From contig JARDZU010000006.1 of assembly GCA_029240695.1 (NCBI GenBank), forward strand, positions 1-32,743: DNA of 32,743 nt, read 5' to 3'. The stretch is from Acidimicrobiia bacterium (lineage in GTDB: Bacteria; Actinomycetota; Acidimicrobiia; Spongiisociales; ZC4RG35). The position numbers were made by a program, and so were the translations under genes. The notes under the pieces were generated by a model. The model was not told the origin of the DNA. It did not search any database and saw only the letters and a program-made list of their open reading frames with translations. Numbering within the stretch: position 1 is the first letter of the stretch; each line of letters begins with the position of its first letter. This document shows positions 25,645 through 32,494 of this stretch, in pieces.

Positions 25645-26510
25645 GTGTCGAGACCAAGGCCCCGGAAGCGGAGGAGCACGGGCGTCGCAAGAAGCGGCGC
25701 TCACCGAACAGACCCACCCCTTCGATCGCGGTTGCGTTCCTCCGCATGGATGCCATCGAGGAATTCAGCTACCCCATGTCGCTCATTCTCAGCGAGCTTG
25801 GAACCGTCCTGCCGGTTCTGGTCTCGTTCTTCATCGGCGACCTGGTCGGTGAGTCGGCCGAGGTCGGTGGCGACTATTTCACCTTCGCCGTACTCGGGTT
25901 GGCGGTGTCCGCGATTCTCCAGGGCGCCTTGAGCGGGTTCGGAGGCAACCTGCAACGCGCCCTGAACCGGGGCTCGCTGGAGACCCTGTTGGTTGAGCCG
26001 GTCCCGTGGACGTTCCTCCCATTTGCCATGAATCTCTGGCACACCATGATGGGAGTGCTCGAAGGGGCCATCATTCTCGCGATGGGTGCCCTGCTCGGGG
26101 CGGAGTACCTGGCCTCGGGGTGGTGGGAGTTCCTCGTCCTGCTCGTGCTGGGGATACTTGCTTGCACCGCCATCGGGATCGTGTCGGCAGCCATCCTCAT
26201 CATCTCGAAGCGGTCCAAGCCCTTCCTCACTCTATATGGCATGGCGGCGTCATTGCTCGCCGGTGCCGTGTTCTCCGTCGACCAGCTTCCCTCCTGGCTG
26301 CAGACCCTGTCCTGGGCCATCCCACACACGTATGTCATCAACGCCAGCCGCGCCGTGCTCATGGAAGACCCGGGCACGTTCGTCGTCCCGTTCCAAATGG
26401 CAGTCATCGCACTCCTTGCCTTCAATGTGGTGGTGCTCGCTGGTGGTCTCTGGCTGTTCTCCCGCTCACTCGAGTACGGGAGAAAGATGGGCATGCTGAG
26501 CGGCTACTAG
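25641..26510 (+). CDS. ABC-2 type exporter permease
   Basis: A 289-aa membrane protein with a basic cytoplasmic start (GRRKKRRSPNRP) and six hydrophobic helices. It has the ABC-2 permease layout: an amphipathic connector (NLQRALNRGSLETLL) after the second helix, and the late motif SWAIPHTYVINASRAVL before the last helix. It forms the channel for the ATPase encoded just upstream (ATGA overlap). The next gene, an APH-fold kinase, begins 8 bases later, so the four genes from 24640 to 28410 form one unit. Confidence 0.9.
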   Translation: MSVETKAPEAEEHGRRKKRRSPNRPTPSIAVAFLRMDAIEEFSYPMSLILSELGTVLPVLVSFFIGDLVGESAEVGGDYFTFAVLGLAVSAILQGALSGFGGNLQRALNRGSLETLLVEPVPWTFLPFAMNLWHTMMGVLEGAIILAMGALLGAEYLASGWWEFLVLLVLGILACTAIGIVSAAILIISKRSKPFLTLYGMAASLLAGAVFSVDQLPSWLQTLSWAIPHTYVINASRAVLMEDPGTFVVPFQMAVIALLAFNVVVLAGGLWLFSRSLEYGRKMGMLSGY

Positions 26511-26518
26511 GCCGGCCC

Positions 26519-27511
26519 GTGCCCTTCGACCATCGACCCGACGTCCCTGGAGCCGATGTGCTGCAGAGGGCCCTGGTGGCCCTGGCGGACAAACACTCGA
26601 TCGCGCCGGAGTCCCTGACCTGGAGGGTGGGCGACCGCAACGACCGCAAACGCTCGACGCTCTTCCCCTTGACCTTACGATCCACCGAAGGAACGGTGGC
26701 GACGGCTTGGTACAAGACACCCTACTTTCCGCCAGCAGAGCAAGACTCCCGACATCTGGGCCGGGCACGCGAGGCCCTCAGTCGGGGCGACGAGATGGCG
26801 CGACGTTTCATGGAGCTCGCCGGCGAATCCTCAATCGCCATCAACGAGACGCTGGCCTTCGACGAAGACACGCTCGAGGTGGTGACCCTCGGGCTGGAAG
26901 GCGAGCCGATGGGCAACCCGTTGCAGTTTGCCTTTACTGGCAAGAGTCGAACCAGGGCCTTGGCCGCTGTGGCAGCAGTCGGACAGGCGGTCCGGTTTCT
27001 CGAGAGTTTCCCCCAGCCCGAGCCTGGCCCAGAGCTGGACCGCATCTGGAAGGAGACGGAGCGAAAAGTCGAGTCCATCGGGCCGCTGCTGTCAGAGGCC
27101 GATCGGAGGAGTCTCGAGACCCATCTCGGCGAGCTGTTCGACTTGGCCTCAGCCGACACCCACGGAGTAACCGTCTCACACGGAGACCTCAGCCCCGGGA
27201 ACGTGATAATGATGGACGACGGCACCGGTCTGATCGATTTCGGCTGGATACCCCAGCTTCGTGGCTTCGACCTCTCCCGATTCGCTCATCGCCTCCGGTA
27301 CACCACCACGTCGTTCCGACCCTGGACCGAGGCTCTGATTTGCGCCGTCACGGATGGGTATGGAGACCCGGATGCCGCCTCCCGACCCGGATGGCAGTTC
27401 TCGGAGATGCAGCGGTTGATGGGCACGATTCAGCGTCTCGAGCGGAAAGGTGAGGGGGGTCGGAGATCGGCAGGGCGTGCCTTGGCCGAGATCCGGGCGG
27501 GGCTCACATGA
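26519..27511 (+). CDS. APH-fold phosphotransferase with canonical HGD and DFG motifs
   Basis: A 330-aa protein of the APH/choline-kinase superfamily. The N-lobe has a candidate ATP lysine at ATAWYKTPYF (Lys66). The catalytic loop is HGDLSPGN (221-228), an exact HGDxxxxN, and the metal motif is IDFGW (239-243), an exact DFG. It is the most conventional of the four APH-fold proteins in the window and is probably active. The ORF track begins far upstream at 26006 inside the permease; the GTG at 26519 sits 8 bases after the permease stop and is the first reasonable start. It lies between an exporter and a sulfotransferase-family gene (ATGA overlap), so its substrate may be the exported glycan or lipid. 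Confidence 0.8.
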   Translation: MPFDHRPDVPGADVLQRALVALADKHSIAPESLTWRVGDRNDRKRSTLFPLTLRSTEGTVATAWYKTPYFPPAEQDSRHLGRAREALSRGDEMARRFMELAGESSIAINETLAFDEDTLEVVTLGLEGEPMGNPLQFAFTGKSRTRALAAVAAVGQAVRFLESFPQPEPGPELDRIWKETERKVESIGPLLSEADRRSLETHLGELFDLASADTHGVTVSHGDLSPGNVIMMDDGTGLIDFGWIPQLRGFDLSRFAHRLRYTTTSFRPWTEALICAVTDGYGDPDAASRPGWQFSEMQRLMGTIQRLERKGEGGRRSAGRALAEIRAGLT

Positions 27512-28410
27512 AGCCGTTCCCATTTTTCTTCGGGGCCAATGGTTCGGGCACGACGTTGCACCGAGCCATTTTCGACTCTCACCCCGACCTGGCGATACCG
27601 GGTGAGGCACGTTTCGTGGCCAAGCTGGCAAATCGGTACCGGGAGGGATACGACACCGAGCGGTTCATGAAGGATCTGGGCAAAGACGATCGGTTTGTGA
27701 ACTGGGGACTCGAACCAGATGACGTCGAGATGGCTCTGAATGACCCACCGGCCGGGGACTATCCGGAGGCGGTGCGTCGGCTCTACGACCGATACGCCGG
27801 CCTGCAGGGTAAGACCCGATACGGAGACAAGACCCAGAGCAACATCCATCATCTGGCGCTGCTGGCCGACCTCTTCCCTGAGGGCAAATTCGTCCATGCC
27901 GTGCGTGACGGCCGGGACGTCGCCCTGGCGCACACCGACGGGACCAAGATCGAACAGGTCGCCGTGTCCTGGAAGCGCCGGGTCGACGCCGGGCGGGCGG
28001 CCGGAAAGTCGCTAGGCCCCGACCGATACATCGAGTCTCGATTCGAGGGGTTGATCGACGACACCGAGGGCTCTGTTCGGAGGCTATGCGACTTCCTCGA
28101 GTTGCCATTCGACCCGTCGATGCTCACCTACTACGAGCGAGCCGGTGACATAGTGTCGACCACGGCGGTACCCGACCGGCACAAGGACATCTTCCTGCCC
28201 CCCACCAAAGGCCTTCGCGACTGGCGACGGGAGCTGTCCGATGACCAGGTGGCCCGCTTCGAGGCGCTGGCCGGCGACATGCTCGACGAGCTCAGCTACG
28301 AGCGGAAGTACGAAAAGGTGCCCCTGTCCGCCCGTGCCGCCGCTCTCCGTCAGGTGGTCCGGGATGGGGCCCGTTACACGGTGCGACGGGTGAAGAAGGT
28401 GGTCCGCTGA
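27508..28410 (+). CDS. Sulfotransferase-family protein
   Basis: A 300-aa cytoplasmic protein of the PAPS-dependent sulfotransferase family. The N-terminal loop GANGSGTTLHRA (9-20) stands where PRSGTT or GRSGTT is usual, so the basic residue is Gly. DSHPDLAIPGE follows as in the family. YGDKTQSN (105-112) is the expected middle motif. HAVRDGRDVALA (130-141) is the 3'-phosphate motif, with Ala where Ser is usual. The basic tail (YTVRRVKKVVR) may contact membrane. It may sulfate the glycan or lipid exported by the upstream ABC system, but the changed cofactor loops leave activity open. It is last in the unit and followed by a hairpin terminator. Confidence 0.8.
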   Translation: MKPFPFFFGANGSGTTLHRAIFDSHPDLAIPGEARFVAKLANRYREGYDTERFMKDLGKDDRFVNWGLEPDDVEMALNDPPAGDYPEAVRRLYDRYAGLQGKTRYGDKTQSNIHHLALLADLFPEGKFVHAVRDGRDVALAHTDGTKIEQVAVSWKRRVDAGRAAGKSLGPDRYIESRFEGLIDDTEGSVRRLCDFLELPFDPSMLTYYERAGDIVSTTAVPDRHKDIFLPPTKGLRDWRRELSDDQVARFEALAGDMLDELSYERKYEKVPLSARAAALRQVVRDGARYTVRRVKKVVR

Positions 28411-28413
28411 CCA

Positions 28414-28446
28414 AATGAAGAGAGCCCCTGACGGGCTCTCTTCATT
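28414..28446. terminator. Strong bidirectional hairpin terminator
   Basis: AATGAAGAGAGCCC pairs perfectly over 14 bases with GGGCTCTCTTCATT around a CTGAC loop. It lies 3 bases after the sulfotransferase stop and 37 bases from the stop of the convergent SLH-LRR gene. The A/T ends of the stem supply a short U stretch in both directions. Confidence 0.85.
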
Positions 28447-28483
28447 GTCGGCCGACTTACGTCACCCTTCGGCGGGCGGCTCC

Positions 28484-30169
28484 TCAGGGAACCGGTCGTG
28501 GCATTCCGCAGTTGTTCCAAAGCGGGTCGCGGGCCTTGATGTAGTCGTAGAGCGCCGTGCTCCCGGTGCTCAGGCACTGCACGGGGGGCCCATGCAAGAG
28601 CAACTCCGCCAGATCCGGTCCCCGCACCCGGAAGTTGGGAATGGCGTTGTCCTGTAACCGATTGTTGGAGATGTCCAGAGCCTCCAGCTGCGGCAGGTTG
28701 ATGATGGCGTTCGGAATCTCACCGGTCATCAGATTGAAAGACAGGTCGAGCTCGGTCAGAGTGAAGATCTGGGTGAACACCGTGCTGAATCCACCGAGCC
28801 TGTTGTTGGACAGATCGATGTCATCGAGGACTGGCGCATTCCCCAGGCCGGCCTGGACCCCACTGAATCTGTTCACGGAGAGGTCGAGCCGGTTGAGGAA
28901 CGGGAGACTCCCAAGGCTCCCCGGAATTCCGCCGCCGAATTGGTTCTCCCTGAGGTCTATCTGACGCAACGCGGGCATCCCACCCAACACAGTGATCGGC
29001 CCGCTCAGAGCGTTGGTACCGAGGTCGAGGATGCGCAGGGCATTGAGATTGGTCAAACTTGAGGGCAGGCCTCCACTCAACTGGTTGGCGTGCAGATCCA
29101 ATTCCACTGCGAGATTGGTCAGGTTGCCCAAGGTGCTCGGAATGTTCCCCGACAACCCATTTCCCGATAGGTCCAAAGCCGTCAGATTCCTCAGATTCCC
29201 GAGCGTCGCCGGAATCGATGAGCCCTCCAGCTCGTTGGAGGCGAGGTCAAGGGTGCGCAAGCCGGTCAGGTTCCCAAGAGCACTCGGCAGCGATCCAACC
29301 AGATTGTTGCCGGGATCATTCGGGGTCTGTTCCAACACGATGGATGTCACGCGGTTCCCTTGGCAGCCCACACCGAACCAGGTGCAGGGATTTGTGTTGA
29401 CGCCCCAACCGGTATTGGTCGTCCACTGGGGACCACCGGTGGAGTTGAACAGCGCCATGAGTGCTTGGCAGTCGCCTTTCACCACCGTGGTAACACTGTC
29501 ACAAAACGCGCCGCTCGGAGGAGGAGTAACTCCCCCACCCAGAGCCCTGATGATGAAAGCCGCCATCTGGCCACGCGTGACGTTGGCTGTGGGGCAGAAG
29601 TTGGTGTTGGCCGGCGGGTTGCACCCGAACGTGATACCGGCGTCGGCCACCTTGTTGATGCCCGGCTCGAAGATCGAGTTGTTGTCATCTACGAAATGGT
29701 CGGTGTTCGAGGGAGGCAGGTTCTCTGCCCGCGACAGGAACGCAGCCATCTCCCCACGGCTGATGGTGCTGTCACCGCAATAAAGCGCCGGACCACACCC
29801 CTGGGTCAGACCGGCCTGCCGCAGACGGTTGGCCGCGTCCTCATAGACCTTGCCATTGTCATCCGAGAAGTAATCCGCCGAGGCCGGTCCCAGGTCGTAG
29901 GCGCGGACGATGAAGATCGCCATCTGGCCACGGGTCACCGGGTCCTCTGGACAGAATCTGGTGTTTGCCGGTGGATTACACCCCAGGGTGATGCCACGAG
30001 CGGCGAGTTCGTCAATCGCCCCCTGGAACACGCTTCCTGCCGTGTCGGTGAACGCCTGCTGCTCGATCGACTCACCTGAGTCGTCGGCCACTTGCGCACC
30101 CGCCACCGGCATGATCGAGAGGAAGAGGGCCACGACGAGCCCCAACAACCCCAGTTTTCCACCACGCAT
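28484..30169 (-). CDS. Secreted SLH-repeat and leucine-rich-repeat surface protein
   Basis: A 561-aa secreted protein. The signal peptide covers about residues 1-25 (cut near AGA). Three SLH-type repeats lie at about 40-95, 98-150 and 155-212. Each has the form VTRGQMAxFIxRA and a Cys pair (GCNPPANTRFC, GCGPALYC, GCNPPANTNFC) that may form disulfides. An LRR N-terminal cap follows (about 220-270; NSTGGPQW, then CTWFGVGC). About ten plant-type LRRs come next, such as LGNLTGLRTLDLASNEL, and a Cys-containing cap ends the protein. SLH repeats bind wall polymers, so this is probably a wall-anchored binding or adhesion protein. The ORF track starts at GTG 30271; the ATG at 30169 has AGGGGG and begins the signal peptide. 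It is a single-gene unit. Confidence 0.88.
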   Translation of the reverse strand: MRGGKLGLLGLVVALFLSIMPVAGAQVADDSGESIEQQAFTDTAGSVFQGAIDELAARGITLGCNPPANTRFCPEDPVTRGQMAIFIVRAYDLGPASADYFSDDNGKVYEDAANRLRQAGLTQGCGPALYCGDSTISRGEMAAFLSRAENLPPSNTDHFVDDNNSIFEPGINKVADAGITFGCNPPANTNFCPTANVTRGQMAAFIIRALGGGVTPPPSGAFCDSVTTVVKGDCQALMALFNSTGGPQWTTNTGWGVNTNPCTWFGVGCQGNRVTSIVLEQTPNDPGNNLVGSLPSALGNLTGLRTLDLASNELEGSSIPATLGNLRNLTALDLSGNGLSGNIPSTLGNLTNLAVELDLHANQLSGGLPSSLTNLNALRILDLGTNALSGPITVLGGMPALRQIDLRENQFGGGIPGSLGSLPFLNRLDLSVNRFSGVQAGLGNAPVLDDIDLSNNRLGGFSTVFTQIFTLTELDLSFNLMTGEIPNAIINLPQLEALDISNNRLQDNAIPNFRVRGPDLAELLLHGPPVQCLSTGSTALYDYIKARDPLWNNCGMPRPVP

Positions 30170-30241
30170 TATGAAACCCCCTGGTGCCTTCCCCGCACCG
30201 GTAGACCAGGAAGAGCGATAGCCCTCCACCCAACGCCGCGG

Positions 30242-30270
30242 AGCATACATGTCCTTTGATTGTTGTGCCA
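30242..30270 (-). promoter_or_regulatory. Candidate promoter of the SLH-LRR gene
   Basis: On the minus strand TGGCAC and TATGCT are separated by 17 bases. The start point near 30236 would give a leader of about 66 bases and supports the ATG at 30169 over the earlier GTG. The -35 match is weak. Confidence 0.35.
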
Positions 30271-30341
30271 CGTCGAGTGGTCGGCGAACGTGATGAGTGA
30301 CCAGAGGGACTAGACCCGTTGCTGCCTCCTCGGGCTCGTTC

Positions 30342-30371
30342 TTGACGACGCCCCGAAACAGGCTCTATCGT
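30342..30371 (+). promoter_or_regulatory. Candidate promoter of the TSUP gene
   Basis: TTGACG and TATCGT are separated by 18 bases. The predicted start point (about 30377) falls inside the TTGTTGAC half-site, the right place for a repressor. Confidence 0.45.
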
Positions 30372-30372
30372 G

Positions 30373-30406
30373 TTGTTGACATTAAATAGACAAGCAAAGT
30401 CAACAT
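30373..30406. promoter_or_regulatory. Paired half-sites, probable Rrf2 operator at TSUP promoter
   Basis: TTGTTGAC and GTCAACAT are inverted half-sites separated by 18 bases (30381-30398). The 7-base core TGTTGAC/GTCAACA is perfect. The same half-site occurs at the Rrf2 and YceI promoters. Confidence 0.5.
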
Positions 30407-30429
30407 TATCTCATAAGGATTTTTCCCAT

Positions 30430-31320
30430 ATGCCGTCGCTCATCGTTTTCGTCCTCGTCGGTTTCGCTGCCCAGATGGTCGACGGGTCGCTTGGCATGGC
30501 CTATGGGGTTACGTCGTCGACCCTCCTCGTGGCGACCGGCATCGGGCCGGCGATGGCCTCGGCCTCGGTCCACTTCGCCGAGGTTGGGACCACCCTGATC
30601 TCGGGAGCCTCTCACTGGCGGTTCGGAAACGTCGATTGGCGCACCGTTCTCCTGCTCGGGGTGCCCGGTGCCGTCGGCGCCTTTGCCGGCGCCACCGTCC
30701 TCTCCAACCTCTCCACCGAGGCGGCTCGACCATGGATGTCGGCCATCTTGCTCGTCCTCGGCGTCTCTCTCCTCGTCCGGTTTGCCGTCAAGGGCACCCG
30801 GACCGACCGGCACCATCTCGGCTTCAAGTCCAGGTTCCTCGCGCCACTGGGTTTGTTCGCCGGGTTTGTCGATGCCAGCGGTGGGGGCGGGTGGGGGCCG
30901 GTCGCCACTCCGACCATGCTCGTCTCGGGCCGGACCGAGCCTCGGAAGGTGATCGGCTCCGTGTCTGCCAGCGAGTTCCTCGTATCTGTCGCCGCCAGTC
31001 TCGGATTCCTCCTCAATCTCGGTTCGCAAGGCATCGACTGGCCGATCGCCGGCGCTCTTCTCGTTGGTGGGGCGATCGCGGCGCCGTTCGCCGCCTGGCT
31101 GGTGAGAAGGGTGGCGCCAAGGGTGCTCGGCACCGTGGTCGGGGCCGTGATCGTGATCACCAACTCGAGAACGCTGTTCAACCAGTTCGGGCTCGAGGGA
31201 GCGATGAGGACCTTGGGCTATCTGGCAATCGTCGTCGGCTCAGTGATCGCGATCGTTCTCGCGGTGAGAGGAAGCAGACGAGATCGCGAGCAGTCGGAGC
31301 TGATAACTCAGACCGTCTAG
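30430..31320 (+). CDS. TSUP-family (TauE/SafE) membrane transporter
   Basis: A 296-aa membrane protein with about eight helices and the two-fold repeat of the TSUP family: FAAQMVDGSLGMAYG near residues 11-25 and LFAGFVDASGGGGWGP near 138-153. The family exports sulfite, sulfoacetate or other small organosulfur anions. The ORF track starts at 30370; the ATG at 30430 has AAGGA 10 bases upstream and puts the first helix at the N-terminus. Its stop overlaps the Rrf2 stop on the other strand. Operator-like half-sites in its promoter suggest control by that Rrf2 regulator. The substrate is not shown by sequence. Confidence 0.88.
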   Translation: MPSLIVFVLVGFAAQMVDGSLGMAYGVTSSTLLVATGIGPAMASASVHFAEVGTTLISGASHWRFGNVDWRTVLLLGVPGAVGAFAGATVLSNLSTEAARPWMSAILLVLGVSLLVRFAVKGTRTDRHHLGFKSRFLAPLGLFAGFVDASGGGGWGPVATPTMLVSGRTEPRKVIGSVSASEFLVSVAASLGFLLNLGSQGIDWPIAGALLVGGAIAAPFAAWLVRRVAPRVLGTVVGAVIVITNSRTLFNQFGLEGAMRTLGYLAIVVGSVIAIVLAVRGSRRDREQSELITQTV

Positions 31321-31763
31321 CGCTTCGTTGTCAGACCCACCGGAACCCAGGGTCCGCCCGCCTGCACGGCGAGGGTGGCGAAATCGGTCCGCTCCAAAAT
31401 GGCGATGGTGGCGTCGCGCACCTCGGCCCAAACATCGCGCAGGCTGCACCCGATCTCCATCGAGCACGGCTGCGGCTCATGGCGAGTGGCGCATTCGATT
31501 GGTGCCAGTTGACCCTGAAATATGCGCACAATGCGCTCCAGGGTGATCTCTGCGGGATCGTGATTCAGGCGGTAGCCGCCGGAGGGGCCCCGCTCGGAGC
31601 GAACGACGCCGGCATCGCGAAGCTGCATGAGGATCTGCTTCATGAAGGGCTCGGGGACCCCCACTCTCCGCGAGAGATCCTGCGCATTCAGCCTCTCACC
31701 ATCGGCGATGGCCAGGGCGAGAACGGCTCGCGTCGCATAGTCGGTCTTGCGCGAGATCCACAT
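31317..31763 (-). CDS. Rrf2-family regulator with three cysteines
   Basis: A 148-aa Rrf2 transcription factor. The winged helix has the usual start ISRKTDYATRAVLALA, the recognition-helix region VPEPFMKQILMQL (about 36-48) and RGPSGGYRLN in the wing. Cys91, Cys100 and Cys106 follow a C-x8-C-x5-C pattern close to that of IscR/NsrR/RsrR proteins, so it may hold an Fe-S cluster that senses redox, NO or sulfur stress. The ORF track starts at 32267; the ATG at 31763 begins the conserved domain exactly. A TAGATT box at 31772-31777 (minus strand) predicts a start point at or next to the ATG, so the mRNA may be leaderless. It likely represses itself and its neighbours. Confidence 0.9.
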   Translation of the reverse strand: MWISRKTDYATRAVLALAIADGERLNAQDLSRRVGVPEPFMKQILMQLRDAGVVRSERGPSGGYRLNHDPAEITLERIVRIFQGQLAPIECATRHEPQPCSMEIGCSLRDVWAEVRDATIAILERTDFATLAVQAGGPWVPVGLTTKR

Positions 31764-31770
31764 TGTTGAC
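31763..31770. promoter_or_regulatory. Rrf2-type half-site at the Rrf2 gene start
   Basis: TTGTTGAC, identical to the half-site at the TSUP promoter, covers the first base of the Rrf2 start codon and the predicted transcription start. This is the expected place for autorepression. A second perfect half-site is not seen. Confidence 0.4.
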
Positions 31771-31829
31771 CAATCTAGTCGCCTTTGTAAGGTGGAACCT
31801 GAGACCCGGGAATGAAGTTGAAGCCTTGA

Positions 31830-31847
31830 TTGTTGATAGTTCAACAA
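31830..31847. promoter_or_regulatory. Palindromic operator upstream of the YceI gene
   Basis: TTGTTGAtagtTCAACAA has perfect 7-base arms around four bases. It overlaps a possible -10 box (GATAGT, 31835-31840) and ends 22 bases before the YceI ATG. It is the clearest of the three related sites. Confidence 0.55.
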
Positions 31848-31869
31848 CACCAGAAGAAAGGGCTCATTC

Positions 31870-32433
31870 ATGGCAACTGATCGCATCGTCGATGGCCGGA
31901 TCGTCCCCCATCCCGGGACGTGGCTCATCGACCCCATCCACAGTGATCTCCGGATCACCGCTCGCCATTTGATGGTGGCCAAAGTCCGAGGCACCTTCGA
32001 GGACCTCGATGCCACGATCGTTGTCGCGGAAGACCCACGGCAGTCGACCGTGCAGATCGAGGCCAAGGCCGCATCGGTCACCACCGGCACTCGCGAGCGA
32101 GACGAGCATCTGCGCTCCGCCGACTTCCTCGATGCCGAGCAGCACCCTCTGATCATCTTCAAGTCGACGGCGCTCAACCCGGCCGGAGACGACTGGAAGC
32201 TGACCGGTGACCTCACTATCCGCGGTGTGACCCGCCCGGTGCAATTCGACCTCAGCTTCGAAGGCACCTCAACGGATCCCTACGGCAACACCAAAGCGGG
32301 CTTCAGCGCCGTCGGTGAGATCGAGCGTCGGGACTGGGACCTGACGTGGAACGTCCCACTCGAAAACGGCGGTGTGCTGGTATCGGAGAAGTTCAAGATC
32401 GAGTTCGACATCGAGGCTGCCCTCCAGGCTTGA
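31870..32433 (+). CDS. YceI-family lipid-binding protein
   Basis: A 187-aa lipocalin-like YceI protein. Family motifs in order are WLIDPIHSDLRITARHLMVAK (about 17-37, the opening signature), RDEHLRSADFLDAEQHP near 76-92, and LTIRGVTRPVQFD near 115-127. Members bind long isoprenoid or amide lipids. There is no signal peptide, so it is cytoplasmic, as is common in actinobacterial members. AAAGGG precedes the ATG by about 9 bases. It is a single gene followed by a hairpin terminator, and the palindrome in its promoter suggests control by the adjacent Rrf2 regulator. Confidence 0.92.
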   Translation: MATDRIVDGRIVPHPGTWLIDPIHSDLRITARHLMVAKVRGTFEDLDATIVVAEDPRQSTVQIEAKAASVTTGTRERDEHLRSADFLDAEQHPLIIFKSTALNPAGDDWKLTGDLTIRGVTRPVQFDLSFEGTSTDPYGNTKAGFSAVGEIERRDWDLTWNVPLENGGVLVSEKFKIEFDIEAALQA

Positions 32434-32450
32434 CGCCGTTCTCCGTACAA

Positions 32451-32481
32451 AGAAGAGCCCGGCCCGCGGCCGGGCTCTTCT
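32451..32481. terminator. Hairpin terminator after YceI
   Basis: AGAAGAGCCCGGCC pairs perfectly over 14 bases with GGCCGGGCTCTTCT around CGC. It lies 17 bases after the YceI stop and 13 bases from the stop of the convergent MarR gene, so it probably serves both. The T run is short. Confidence 0.85.
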
Positions 32482-32494
32482 CGTTTCGTGCGGC

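Larger units (their letters stand above)
30170..30429. other. Divergent intergenic region between SLH-LRR and TSUP genes
   Basis: A 260-base gap with promoters for both flanking genes and Rrf2-type half-sites close to the TSUP start, listed separately. The rest (about 30170-30240) is the probable leader of the SLH-LRR mRNA. I see no small gene or riboswitch in it. Confidence 0.5.

Noticed and set aside
31764-32267. N-terminal extension of the Rrf2 ORF to 316 aa
   Set aside because: The extension is antisense to the YceI gene, Arg/Ser-rich, and the Rrf2 domain begins exactly at the ATG at 31763.
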